Assembly: GCA_035640355.1 (NCBI GenBank) | Contig: DASQWI010000027.1 | Span: 1 to 62,570 of the forward strand | DNA length: 62,570 nucleotides | DNA from: Actinomycetota bacterium | Lineage (GTDB): Bacteria; Actinomycetota; UBA4738; HRBIN12 | Direction of reading: 5' to 3' | Shown here: positions 43,973-52,071 of the stretch, piece after piece | Position numbering within the stretch: position 1 is the stretch's first letter | Layout: each line of letters begins with the position of its first letter | Made by a program: the position numbers and the translations under genes | Notes under the pieces: generated by a model | What the model saw: the letters and a program-made list of their open reading frames with translations, nothing else | Database searches by the model: none | What the model was told of the DNA's origin: nothing

Positions 43973-45510
43973 CACGTGCCTCGGGGATGGCCGTCGTGGA
44001 TGGCGCGAACGGTGTCGATCGTGTCGGCGTCTTCGGGCCGCTTGTCGGGCCGATAGCCCTTCACCCGCGCGAACCGGAGAGCTAGGCCGCCGGGATATCG
44101 ACTGCTCGTCTGGAGGCCGTCGAAGGCGACCTCGACGACGACCTCGGGGCGCACGTAGACGGTGTAGTCGTCGCGACCCGTCTCGATCGTCAGGAACCGC
44201 TCCGTCTGCCAGGCGAGCATCTCGTCCGTCATTCCCTTGAACGTCTTGCCGAGGATCACGAACCCGCGGGATTCCGGATCCCGAGCGCCGAGATGCAAGT
44301 TGCTCAGCCACCCGCGTCGGCGACCGTGGCCCCACTCTGCGGCGAGCACAACGAGATCGAGCGTGTTGGCGCGTTTCACCTTCAGCCAGCCCGCGCCGCG
44401 GCGCCCGGCCTCGTAAGGCGCGTCGAGTGCTTTGACCATGACGCCTTCGTGTCCGTGGGCCAGCGCGTCATCGAGGAACGGTTCGGCCTGCGCGTCGGTC
44501 TCCGCGACGATCCTCGGCACGCGAACGTCAGCCGGCAACCGGGCATCGAGGACCTCGAACCGGTCACGCGCCGGCCGGTCGATCAGATCCTCGCCGTCGA
44601 TGTGCAGGCAGTCGAAGAAGAAGGTGGACAGCGGCGTCGTCGCGCGTTGCCGGTCGACGTCGAGCCTGCTGGCGAACCTGCTCATCGAGACCTGGAACCG
44701 ATGTGGTCGTCCATCCGACCGGAGGGCGATCGCCTCGCCGTCCAGGATCGTCGACCGCATACCGAGGCGTCCGACGGCATCGACGACCTCCGGCACCCGG
44801 TCGGTCGCGTCGGCGAGGTTCCGAGTGAACGCACGGACCTCGCGGTCCAACACGTGAACCTGGAGACGCGCCCCATCGAGCTTCCACTCGACGGCCGCCG
44901 GGTGAACACGCCGCATCGCATCGTCGATGCCGTCCGCGGTTTGCGCGAGCATCGGTTGAACGGGATGCATCACGCCCAGCCGGAAACCCGCAAGCCCTGC
45001 CGATCCGTCGGCGAGCGCGGCCGCCGCCACCGGCCCGAGATCTCCCGCAACCATGAGCGCTCGTCGGACCTCGGACACGGGTACGTTGGCCGCCCTGGCG
45101 ACGGCCTCGACCATCACCCCTTCGAGGGCGCCCTGCCGCAGCTCCCCGAGCAGCAGGCCTACCAGGAACCGCCGTTCCGGCTCGGTCGAACGAGCGAACA
45201 ACTCGGCAATCTCGCGGCGACGCGCCGCTTGACTGCCCTTGCCGGTCGCCGCGGCGACATGTGCGAACGCGGCGTCGACGTCGAGCAGCTCGATGGTCGG
45301 CGTCGCCGCCGGCTCCGGAAGATCGCGGAGTGAAGCCCATCCGACGCCGATCGTTCCGTTCGGCAGCTGCCCCGATAGATAGGCAACCGCGACGGGAACC
45401 TCGTCCGGTCGGAGCCGTCGTAGGCAATCGGCTATGAGGTCGATCTTCGCCCGGCGTCCCGAGGTCGCGGCGAGCGCCGTCGACGTCCGAGCGATGTCAT
45501 CGAGAAGCAT
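43972..45510 (-). CDS. lig: ATP-dependent DNA ligase
   Basis: 512 residues with the three-domain layout of bacterial/archaeal ATP ligases (like mycobacterial LigB): an N-terminal DNA-binding domain, the adenylation domain with the lysine motif VEWKLDGARLQVHVL near residue 213, motif III-like FFFDCLHIDGEDLID, motif IV EGVMVKALDAPYEAG, motif V GAGWLKVKR, and the C-terminal OB fold. It is not a LigD polymerase fusion. Likely a repair ligase next to the essential NAD+ ligase elsewhere. Confidence 0.94.
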   Translation of the reverse strand: MLLDDIARTSTALAATSGRRAKIDLIADCLRRLRPDEVPVAVAYLSGQLPNGTIGVGWASLRDLPEPAATPTIELLDVDAAFAHVAAATGKGSQAARRREIAELFARSTEPERRFLVGLLLGELRQGALEGVMVEAVARAANVPVSEVRRALMVAGDLGPVAAAALADGSAGLAGFRLGVMHPVQPMLAQTADGIDDAMRRVHPAAVEWKLDGARLQVHVLDREVRAFTRNLADATDRVPEVVDAVGRLGMRSTILDGEAIALRSDGRPHRFQVSMSRFASRLDVDRQRATTPLSTFFFDCLHIDGEDLIDRPARDRFEVLDARLPADVRVPRIVAETDAQAEPFLDDALAHGHEGVMVKALDAPYEAGRRGAGWLKVKRANTLDLVVLAAEWGHGRRRGWLSNLHLGARDPESRGFVILGKTFKGMTDEMLAWQTERFLTIETGRDDYTVYVRPEVVVEVAFDGLQTSSRYPGGLALRFARVKGYRPDKRPEDADTIDTVRAIHDGHPRGT

Positions 45511-45527
45511 GCTCTTCGAGCGGAATC

Positions 45528-46364
45528 TCAGCCCGGCGGCCGACGGCGCCGTTCGACCTCGTCGAGGAACTCGAGCACCACGCTATTGAATCGCTCAGGC
45601 TCTTCCAGGTGGATCATGTGGGCAACATTGGGGAACTCCACGAGCCGTGCGTCGGTCACCGACCTGGCCAGATGGTGCCCCGCCTCGACCTCGGCCGGCG
45701 CGTCGACGGCTCCGACCATCACGAGCGTTGGGACGTCCACCTGATCGAGGCGCTCGACAGCCGGTGGGTCGAGGCGTTGCGGCTTCCCCTCGACCTTTTC
45801 CTGCTTGTACGTCGTCAAGATCCATTCGTGGACTGTGCGACGGACGTCGGGGTCGACGCGCGTGCTCGATTGCCCCCAGCCATCGACCCACACTCGCGTC
45901 TCCAGTTCCGCGAGCCGGTCCCAGTCCTTGTCGTTCCATAGCCGTTCCATCTCGTCCCAGGGTGGCGGTTCGGTTCCCGCGGGCGGTTCCCACTCGAACC
46001 CGCTGATCCCGCCGGCGACGCTGATCAACGCGTCGACGCGGTCGGGACGATCGATCGCCATGTCGAGCGCGATGCTTCCTCCACGCGACTGACCGATGAC
46101 GTAAGCGGATCCGGCGCCGAGATGGTCGAGCACCGCGACGGCGTCATCGCCGTTCGTGAATTCCACGTCCTCTGTCTCGGTGCGCCCGAACCCGCGCGTG
46201 TCGTACCGGATGACCTGGTAGCGCGTCGCGAACGCTGGCACGTTGCCGTCCCACATTCGCAAGCTGCCCAGCCCACCGTGGATCAGCAGCAGCGGACGGC
46301 CGGCTCCCTCGACCTCGTAGTAGATCTTCGCGGTGGCGAGCTCGACCGTTCCCGACTGGCGCAC
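45528..46364 (-). CDS. Alpha/beta hydrolase
   Basis: 278 residues. Oxyanion motif LLLIHGGLGSLRMWD, nucleophile elbow VIGQSRGGSIALD (Ser in GQSRG), acid in LVMVGAVDAP, and catalytic His in NVAHMIHLEEPE. Substrate unknown. The start GTG 46364 has TAAGAT 6 nt upstream, so it is read apart from the tRNA gene that precedes it. Confidence 0.9.
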   Translation of the reverse strand: MRQSGTVELATAKIYYEVEGAGRPLLLIHGGLGSLRMWDGNVPAFATRYQVIRYDTRGFGRTETEDVEFTNGDDAVAVLDHLGAGSAYVIGQSRGGSIALDMAIDRPDRVDALISVAGGISGFEWEPPAGTEPPPWDEMERLWNDKDWDRLAELETRVWVDGWGQSSTRVDPDVRRTVHEWILTTYKQEKVEGKPQRLDPPAVERLDQVDVPTLVMVGAVDAPAEVEAGHHLARSVTDARLVEFPNVAHMIHLEEPERFNSVVLEFLDEVERRRRPPG

Positions 46365-46370
46365 GGGCCG

Positions 46371-46376
46371 ATCTTA
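46371..46376 (-). promoter_or_regulatory. -10 box of the hydrolase gene (leaderless type)
   Basis: TAAGAT on the minus strand, 6 nt before GTG 46364, no Shine-Dalgarno. Confidence 0.5.
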
Positions 46377-46415
46377 GGCGGAGAGGACCCGGAGCGGACG
46401 CTCGGCGATGGTCGG

Positions 46416-46500
46416 TGCCCGGGGTGGGACTCGAACCCACACGTCCTTTCGGACCGGTGCTTTTAAGGCACCTCCGTCTCGCCTGTTCCGGCACCCGGGC
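46416..46500 (-). tRNA. tRNA-Leu (anticodon UAA)
   Basis: 85 nt, class II with a long variable arm. Acceptor GCCCGGG pairs with CCCGGGC; the anticodon stem GGTGC/GCACC closes the loop CTTAAAA, giving anticodon TAA; the T arm is GTGGG-TTCGAGT-CCCAC; the discriminator is A. The following bases are CCG, so CCA is not encoded. It reads UUA and UUG codons, rare in so GC-rich a genome. Confidence 0.96.
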
Positions 46501-46572
46501 CGAGCTCAGAATAGCCGTCAGCTCCCCCGGAATTCGGGCTCGTGGGCCGGTAGCAGGCCGGCACGAAAATGT

Positions 46573-46601
46573 TTGAACCGCCCGCGGGTCGCGCCGATAA
46601 T
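46573..46601 (+). promoter_or_regulatory. Promoter of the DivIVA-like gene
   Basis: TTGAAC (46573-46578), 17 nt, GATAAT (46596-46601): a good housekeeping-type promoter 35 nt before ATG 46637. CCCTAAA follows directly at 46602-46608, where a regulator could block the start of transcription. Confidence 0.6.
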
Positions 46602-46636
46602 CCCTAAACCAGGGCCACGGCCCTCCCGAAGGACGC

Positions 46637-47587
46637 ATGATGGCCGAACTCAAGCGCAGGCTCTTTGGCGGTTACACCTCGGAGAGCGTCGAGGAGGTGC
46701 TCTCCGAGAAGGAAGAACTGCTCGACGGCGCCTCGAAGGACGCCAGCGTGACGGAGCAGCTGGAGAGCGTGTCGTCCCAGCTGGCCGAGACGCAGGGTCG
46801 GCTCGCGGAGCTCGAGAGCCAGCTCGCGGCCGCTCAGGAGCTCTCTACGTCGCTGACCGCGGATCTCCAGGGATCAGTTGCTCAGCGCGAGTCCTTGGAA
46901 GCCGAGGTTCTCCCCCTGCGCAACGAGCTCGAGGAATTGCGCAACGCGCAAGCGGAACGCCTGGCGACCGCCGAGGTGCCGGGGAGCGATGAGTCGTTGC
47001 AACGGGCCCTCGACGAGGCTGCCGAGTACAAGGCAACGGTGATCGCCCAGCAGCAACGCATGACCGAACTCGAACACCTCGTCGAAGGCTATCGGGAGCT
47101 GATCGAGAGCGAAACGCCAATCGCGGCGCCGGCCAAACCGAGCGAGGAGGAGCGGCCCACCCCGAAGACCGCGAGCGAGCTGGCCGCAGTGATCGAGGTC
47201 GCCGAACAGGCGGTCGCGAACATCCTTGATTCCACTCGGGTCCGTGCGGACGAGGAGCTCCGCGCCGTCGACGTCGAGAGAGAGCGGATCGAGCGGGACA
47301 TCGAATCGATGACGTCATGGCGAGATCGAGCCGCGCCGATGATCGCCTCGCTGCAAGCCGCCCTGGACGAAATCAAGATTCAAGCACTGGAGATCGGCCG
47401 AGGTATCGACGACGCCCTTCGCCCGGTCGCGACCGCCGTCGACGGCCTCACCGCACAGTTGGCGTCCCTGGACGACCTCGCTCGAGCACCTGTTGAGTCG
47501 ACGGAGACCCCGGCTCCATCCGAGGACGACGGCGTGACGGTGATCCCGGAGGACCCCCCACCGAACCCCGACGTCCAGGACGGGTAG
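46637..47587 (+). CDS. DivIVA-like coiled-coil protein
   Basis: 316 residues, acidic, almost all helical. The N terminus KRRLFGGYTSESVEEVLSEK resembles the membrane-binding start of DivIVA (the aromatic FGGY pair), then an uninterrupted coiled coil (about 25-145), a Pro linker (about 155-175, ETPIAAPAKPSEEERPTPK), a second helical part (about 176-275) and a disordered tail. No homology to a named family beyond this likeness. ATG 46637 (46640 possible) has AAGGACG upstream. Perhaps a polar or septal scaffold. First gene of the unfamiliar part of the window. Confidence 0.65.
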   Translation: MMAELKRRLFGGYTSESVEEVLSEKEELLDGASKDASVTEQLESVSSQLAETQGRLAELESQLAAAQELSTSLTADLQGSVAQRESLEAEVLPLRNELEELRNAQAERLATAEVPGSDESLQRALDEAAEYKATVIAQQQRMTELEHLVEGYRELIESETPIAAPAKPSEEERPTPKTASELAAVIEVAEQAVANILDSTRVRADEELRAVDVERERIERDIESMTSWRDRAAPMIASLQAALDEIKIQALEIGRGIDDALRPVATAVDGLTAQLASLDDLARAPVESTETPAPSEDDGVTVIPEDPPPNPDVQDG

Positions 47588-47637
47588 CCACCTCGGAGTG
47601 CCCGGGCGGCCCTCAGGCGCTCAAGCGCAATCGCAGG

Positions 47638-48018
47638 TCAGGCGGCGATGCCGAGGATCGACTCTGCCGCGCGCATCGACGCGAGCAAGGCGTCACGATC
47701 GCCGTGCCTCGCTCCTTCGGCGCCTCTGTCCAAGACGTCGGCCACCTCCCACGCCTTGATCTCGGCTTCGCCGAACTCGATGCGGTCGTCAGAACGCGCC
47801 GCCTCGAACAGCATCTCGAAGGTCGCCTGCAGGTAGAGGTCGATCAGGGCGACGACTCGCTCGGACTCCTTCGCCGCAGGCAGCAGGGACTCGCGCAGCG
47901 CCGCGAGCACCTGGTCTCCGCGGGCCAAGAGCGCGACGCGGGCCTGCTCGGGGTCAGACTGCGCCAGCTTCAACATGGCCGAGACCGAATCCGCGAACAC
48001 GGTGCCTCGGTTGGTCAT
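47638..48018 (-). CDS. Small helical protein of unknown function
   Basis: 126 residues, soluble and mostly helical, with the sequence SVSAMLKLAQSDPEQARVAL near the N terminus and YLQATFEMLFEAARSDDRIE in the middle. No motif points to a function. ATG 48018 has a good GAGGAGG 4 nt upstream. It converges on the DivIVA-like gene. Confidence 0.65.
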   Translation of the reverse strand: MTNRGTVFADSVSAMLKLAQSDPEQARVALLARGDQVLAALRESLLPAAKESERVVALIDLYLQATFEMLFEAARSDDRIEFGEAEIKAWEVADVLDRGAEGARHGDRDALLASMRAAESILGIAA

Positions 48019-48358
48019 GCGCCTCCTCCCCGCGAAACTCGGCCCATCGCCGGCTATCCGGGCTGAACCTCCCTATCCTCCAGACGGGGGTCGGCTCCGG
48101 CCATCGGCCGATAGTCCATTTCCTCAGAATGAGTCCCCCGACGGGCTTCCGGGCCATGCGGGCAGGGGAGGACGTTCGAAAGGGTTGGCCGGGAGCGGAC
48201 AGCCTCGACCACGACTCGCGAGCGCCCGGTGGACGGAGTGTGTGAGAGCGGGAAAGCCTTTGGGGCCAGGCGGGGAGGCTAGGCGGCTATCGGCTGGGCC
48301 TCGGGGGCTATGCCGCTCGCTGGATTCCCTCTCAACGAGCCCGTGGCTCGCCGGGGGC
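48019..48358. other. 340-bp gap without a convincing gene
   Basis: Between the starts/ends of two minus-strand genes. Open frames here have no protein-like composition. It holds a 10-bp palindrome ATCGGCCGAT (48103-48112), and a GAGCCC/GGGCTC pair (48337-48342, 48355-48360) that may end the RDD transcript. No promoter is clear. Confidence 0.5.
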
Positions 48359-48904
48359 TCAGGACGAGGGCGCGGAGCTGTCGGGCGTGGCAACCACCAC
48401 GATGGTCTCGGCGGTCCGGTCGCCCAGTCGCTGCATGGTCGATGAGTTCGAGATAGCCACCGCTCCAACGAGGTAGGGGACGACGTACGGAAACGCGTCC
48501 AGAAATCTCATCAGGTTGCGGATCAGCGTGGCTTCCGCGGTCACCTGGCTCCCGTCTTCCATGACCACGCGGAGCCCCCTGGCACGCTTGCCGATGGAGG
48601 CCCCGTACCTCACTTCCATCAGCATCATGTAGACGAGCCACAGGACTGTCGCCATGAGGATCGGAGGGCCGCTGAACTTGATCCAGAGGAGCCCGTTCGA
48701 CGAGCTGATGCCTCCAAAAAGGATTGCGAGCGGAACGGCCGCGGCGAGCCAAACGAGCGCGTCGATCCCCAGCGCCTTCGCCCGCTCTTGGAGAGTCGCG
48801 TACTCGGGAGTTGGAAGCTCCGGCGGGGGGACGAATTTCAGGCGGGGGGTCCCCACGAAACTTGGTGCACCTCGGTGCGCGCCGGGGTCCTCGTTTAGAT
48901 CCAT
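48359..48904 (-). CDS. RDD-family membrane protein
   Basis: About 181 residues. A Pro-rich cytoplasmic N terminus (about 1-38), then ERAKALGIDALVWLAAAVP (the RDD helix-1 motif, here R..A..ID), a second helix, and MEVRYGASIGKRARGLRVV, then RNLMRFLDAFPYVVPYLVGA, the conserved loop and last helix. RDD proteins are small membrane proteins, some acting as transporters or channels. ATG 48904 has AGGACAGG at a good distance; GTG 48910 is an alternative start. Confidence 0.82.
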   Translation of the reverse strand: MDLNEDPGAHRGAPSFVGTPRLKFVPPPELPTPEYATLQERAKALGIDALVWLAAAVPLAILFGGISSSNGLLWIKFSGPPILMATVLWLVYMMLMEVRYGASIGKRARGLRVVMEDGSQVTAEATLIRNLMRFLDAFPYVVPYLVGAVAISNSSTMQRLGDRTAETIVVVATPDSSAPSS

Positions 48905-48976
48905 TCGCACCCTGTCCTCGCGACCACGTACGCTGCAATACCGCTTGGCAGAGCCATCGGACCACGCGACCCGAAT

Positions 48977-49002
48977 CTTTAGGGCGTGATCGTTCCCTAA
49001 AG
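48977..49002. promoter_or_regulatory. Perfect inverted repeat before the bactofilin gene
   Basis: CTTTAGGG, 10 nt (CGTGATCGTT), CCCTAAAG, ending 63 bp before ATG 49066. It looks like the operator of a dimeric regulator. Half-sites recur upstream of other genes in this part. Confidence 0.55.
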
Positions 49003-49065
49003 GGTGAGAGCGGGAAGGACGATGCCCGAGCAGACGAGCAAAGCCCGACGTCAGGAGACTGAGCG

Positions 49066-49659
49066 ATGTTGAGGCGACGAGACCCGCAGGACGGACAGGA
49101 TCTGGACGAGCCGGACGAACCCGGAATCAGGGAAACCCTCGGCCCTCAGATGACCGTGGTGGGACGTGGGACCCAGCTGGAGGGAACCCTGTTGTCAGCC
49201 GAGTCGATCCGCATCGACGGAGAGGCCAGGGGGACGATCGCCGCGCGAGGCGACGTGATCCTCTCTTCTCACAGCCACGTAGAGGCCGATATCCGGGCCG
49301 AGAACGTGGTGATGGGTGGAGAGCTCAGGGGCAATATCCGTGCGCGAACGAGGACCGAGCTGGCCGCCGGTGGCCGGCTGGTGGGGAAGATCCGATCGAA
49401 GCTCTTGGTGGTGAGAGAGGGTGCCCAGTTCTCCGGCCAGTCGAGCGTAGACCTCCACGACGCCCCAGACGAGACAGGGGGGTCTGCGTTGCCGGAAGAC
49501 GAGCTGTGGAATGCGTATGAACAGGCGACACGCCGAGCCGCCGACTGGTACAAGGCGAAACTCGATGGATCGTCCGCCGAGCCGGAGGACGAGCGCGACC
49601 TAAGCCCCGTACTTCCGGTCTTCCAGGCGGTCGAGACCAGTCCACATCGGCGCGACTGA
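49066..49659 (+). CDS. Bactofilin (polymer-forming cytoskeletal protein)
   Basis: 197 residues. The DUF583 beta-helix core (about 28-125) begins with TVVGRGTQLEGTLLSAESIR, then IDGEARGTIAARGDVILSSH and EADIRAENVVMGGELRGNIR, the regular six-residue turns of bactofilin. Flanking tails are acidic and disordered. Bactofilins polymerise without nucleotide and place wall enzymes or signalling proteins in bacteria. ATG 49066 has AGGAG upstream. Confidence 0.92.
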   Translation: MLRRRDPQDGQDLDEPDEPGIRETLGPQMTVVGRGTQLEGTLLSAESIRIDGEARGTIAARGDVILSSHSHVEADIRAENVVMGGELRGNIRARTRTELAAGGRLVGKIRSKLLVVREGAQFSGQSSVDLHDAPDETGGSALPEDELWNAYEQATRRAADWYKAKLDGSSAEPEDERDLSPVLPVFQAVETSPHRRD

Positions 49660-49683
49660 GGGCCACGCGGAGAAATAACAAAG

Positions 49684-49711
49684 AGAACCGGCCCCGTAGG
49701 GGGCCGGTTCT
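49684..49711. terminator. Bidirectional terminator, bactofilin / IPT gene 1
   Basis: AGAACCGGCCCC and GGGGCCGGTTCT form a 12-bp stem around GTAG. TCTCT follows on the plus strand, and on the minus strand the stem is followed by CTTTGTT. It sits between two gene ends. Confidence 0.85.
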
Positions 49712-49736
49712 TCTCTGAAGTCTCTCCGATTGGGGC

Positions 49737-50867
49737 CTAGTGGTTGTGCTTCCGAGCGGGTGAGGTGTCGACCAAACAGACGTCAACACCGCTGTTCGGC
49801 GTGAACTTCGGAGCTTTCGCCCGGTACTTGCCCTCCTTGTCCTTAACCTTCTTCTTGTAGGACCCGCTCGCAGATGTTGTCGTACTGCCCACGGTCTTCC
49901 AGTTGCCGGACTTCCTTCGCTGGATCTTGACGGGAACGCCCGACACGCACGCGGTGAACGTGTCTCCCACGGTGACCTTCCCTCGAGCGACGAGGTGCTT
50001 CTTCAGACTGAGCGTGACGCTTCTCGTATGAGGTGTGCTCACCGTGAAGTTGGTCGTACTGGTCACTGAGCCACCTGGGGTCGTCACCTTGATCGGGCCG
50101 GTGGTTGCGGTCGCAGGCACGGTGGCCGTGATCTGCGTGTTCGAGTTCACGGTGAATGTCGTGGCGGCGACGTTGTTGAACGTGACCGCGGTCGCCCCCG
50201 TGAAGTTCGTCCCCGTGATCTTGACCGATGTCCCAACGGCCCCAAACGTGGGCGCGAACGAGGTGATCGTCGGGGCAGCTATCGTGAAGTTGGTAAGACT
50301 GGACCCAGTGCCACCGGGAGTGGTTACCCTGATCGGGCCGCTGGTGGCGGTCGTAGGCACGGTGGCGGTGATCTGCGTCGCCGAGTTCACGGTGAACGTC
50401 GTTGCGGCCACGTTGTTGAACGTGACCGAGGTCGCCCCCGTGAAGTTCGTTCCCGTAATGGTGACCGACGTCCCGACAGGTCCCGACGTCGGCGTGAACG
50501 ATGTGATCGTCGGGCAGGTCGTGTTAGCGACCGTGAAGGTTGGGCCGGAGTCGGTCCCGTCGGCGTTCGTGACCTCGACCGCACCGGTCGTCGTCCCGGT
50601 ACCTACCACCGCGGTGATCGACGTGCCCGAATCGATCCTGAACGACGCCGCGTTGGTGTTGTTGAATTCGACGTCGGTCACATTAGGGTTGTTGAAGTTC
50701 GTGCCCGTGATGGTGACCACACACCCCACGGGGCCGCTCGTCGGCGAGATATTCGTGATGGTCGGGGCGGCTGCGAACGCTGGCGTCTCGAGGCCGAGCA
50801 CGAGCAATGCCGTCGCCACGCCGACCGCAGCCACGCGCCGGCCCATGCGCCGTTTGACAAATCTCAT
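49737..50867 (-). CDS. Secreted protein with three IPT domains (gene 1)
   Basis: 376 residues. Signal peptide 1-33 (VLGLETPAFAA). Three IPT/TIG Ig-like repeats of about 85 residues: PTITNISPTSGPVGCVVTI, PTITSFTPTSGPVGTSVTI and PTITSFAPTFGAVGTSVKI. A distinct C-terminal domain (about 275-376) begins SVTLSLKKHLVARGKVTV and ends in a basic tail SPARKHNH. The second IPT protein at 51067 has the same C-terminal domain. ATG 50867 has GGTGAGG upstream and a TTGACT-N16-TAGAGT promoter. Confidence 0.87.
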   Translation of the reverse strand: MRFVKRRMGRRVAAVGVATALLVLGLETPAFAAAPTITNISPTSGPVGCVVTITGTNFNNPNVTDVEFNNTNAASFRIDSGTSITAVVGTGTTTGAVEVTNADGTDSGPTFTVANTTCPTITSFTPTSGPVGTSVTITGTNFTGATSVTFNNVAATTFTVNSATQITATVPTTATSGPIRVTTPGGTGSSLTNFTIAAPTITSFAPTFGAVGTSVKITGTNFTGATAVTFNNVAATTFTVNSNTQITATVPATATTGPIKVTTPGGSVTSTTNFTVSTPHTRSVTLSLKKHLVARGKVTVGDTFTACVSGVPVKIQRRKSGNWKTVGSTTTSASGSYKKKVKDKEGKYRAKAPKFTPNSGVDVCLVDTSPARKHNH

Positions 50868-50901
50868 GGTCTATCCTCACCTTCCGCTAGAAGTGGTGCG
50901 G

Positions 50902-50929
50902 ACTCTACATACCTCTCCTGGCGAGTCAA
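50902..50929 (-). promoter_or_regulatory. Promoter of IPT gene 1
   Basis: On the minus strand TTGACT (50929-50924), 16 nt, TAGAGT (50907-50902), 35 nt before ATG 50867. Confidence 0.5.
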
Positions 50930-51011
50930 CTTTTCCCACGCCACGCATCGGATTGCTCCTCCCGTCCCCCGAACAGGAAGACGAGGTTGAGCTGGTCACC
51001 GCCAAACAAGA

Positions 51012-51041
51012 AGAAACGGCCCCCCGGAGGGGGCCGTTTCT
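51012..51041. terminator. Terminator of IPT gene 2
   Basis: AGAAACGGCCCCC and GGGGGCCGTTTCT form a 13-bp stem with a 4-nt loop just after the gene end; on the minus strand it is followed by TCTTGTTTGG. It resembles the hairpin after IPT gene 1. Confidence 0.8.
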
Positions 51042-51066
51042 CTTGTGCGAGCCTCTCGGAGAGAGA

Positions 51067-52071
51067 CTAGTGGCGGTGCCTCACGCGAGGTGAGACATCC
51101 TTCAAGCAGACGCTGTCATCTTCCAGCGTGAGCTTAGGCGCCAGGGCCCGATACTTGCCAGGCCTGTCCTTGATCGACGCCTTGTACTTCCCAGCGTCAG
51201 TCGTGGTGACAGATGCGACGTTCTTCCAGCCGCCACCCTTCTTCCTGCGCTGGACCTTGACCGTAACCCCTGCCATGCACTCGGCCGTGTCGTCCGCGAC
51301 CGTCACCCGGCCCTTGGCGATGAGGTGCTTCCGCAGGCTGAGCGAGACGCTCCTCGCGTGCGTAGTCGGGCCGGCCGTGCAATCCGGCGGCGGCACCTGG
51401 AAGGACTCGGTGCTGAAGACCGGATTGGCGGTAACTCCAGTGTCCACCGAGATCGGTCCATCGGCGGAGCCGGATGGCACGATCACACTGAGCGACGTGA
51501 CATCATCCACGTCGGGGACAGTGTGCGTGGCCAATTGTCCCGCCCCGTACGGGTTGAAGAAGACGTCGGCTCCCACGAACCCAGGCTGAATCAGGTTCGT
51601 CCCTGTGATCACGACCGTGGTGCCAGCCACGCCACAGTTCGGCACGAACGATGCGATGGTCGGGGCGCATGCACCGGCGCCATTCGTGGAAAGGAACGTG
51701 CCTGTCGTTTCGGCGGGGGTCCCACCCGCGTGAGTAGTGACTTCGATCGTGAAAGCCGTACCCGCGAGGAGGGGCGGAGTCTCGACCCACATCGTGGCAT
51801 CGTCGATGACCAAGAAATCATTCGCCGGGGTGGCCACGTTCGCCGGGTCCAGGAAGTTCACCGTGTAGCCGGCACTCACAGGAAAGTCGTCGAAGCCCGT
51901 TCCCGTGAGCACAAGCACACAGCCTCCGGTCGCGGGGCCGCTGGTCGGCGTGAACGTCCCCACCGTCGGCTCGGCCGCAAAGGCCGGAGCCTCAAAGCCA
52001 AGGACGAGCAGAGACGCCCCGACTACGACTCCCATTGCGCGTCGACTGATTCGACGCTTCGTCAAACTCAT
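51067..52071 (-). CDS. Secreted protein with two IPT domains (gene 2)
   Basis: 334 residues from ATG 52071, which has GAGAGGAC upstream; the longer frame to 52143 lacks a site. Signal peptide about 1-33 (VLGFEAPAFAA, near-identical to that of IPT gene 1). Two IPT repeats: PTVGTFTPTSGPATGGCVLV and PTIASFVPNCGVAGTTVVIT. The C-terminal domain starts SVSLSLRKHLIAKGRVTVAD and ends SPRVRHRH, plainly homologous to that of gene 1, with an internal QRRKKGGGWKNVASV strand. Cell-wall bound or released surface protein. Confidence 0.85.
   Translation of the reverse strand: MSLTKRRISRRAMGVVVGASLLVLGFEAPAFAAEPTVGTFTPTSGPATGGCVLVLTGTGFDDFPVSAGYTVNFLDPANVATPANDFLVIDDATMWVETPPLLAGTAFTIEVTTHAGGTPAETTGTFLSTNGAGACAPTIASFVPNCGVAGTTVVITGTNLIQPGFVGADVFFNPYGAGQLATHTVPDVDDVTSLSVIVPSGSADGPISVDTGVTANPVFSTESFQVPPPDCTAGPTTHARSVSLSLRKHLIAKGRVTVADDTAECMAGVTVKVQRRKKGGGWKNVASVTTTDAGKYKASIKDRPGKYRALAPKLTLEDDSVCLKDVSPRVRHRH

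Noticed and set aside
48019-48358. Coding sequence in the gap (frames at 47975-48445 and 48279-48965)
   Set aside because: Low-complexity Pro/Arg/Gly composition, no ribosome site, overlap with better genes.
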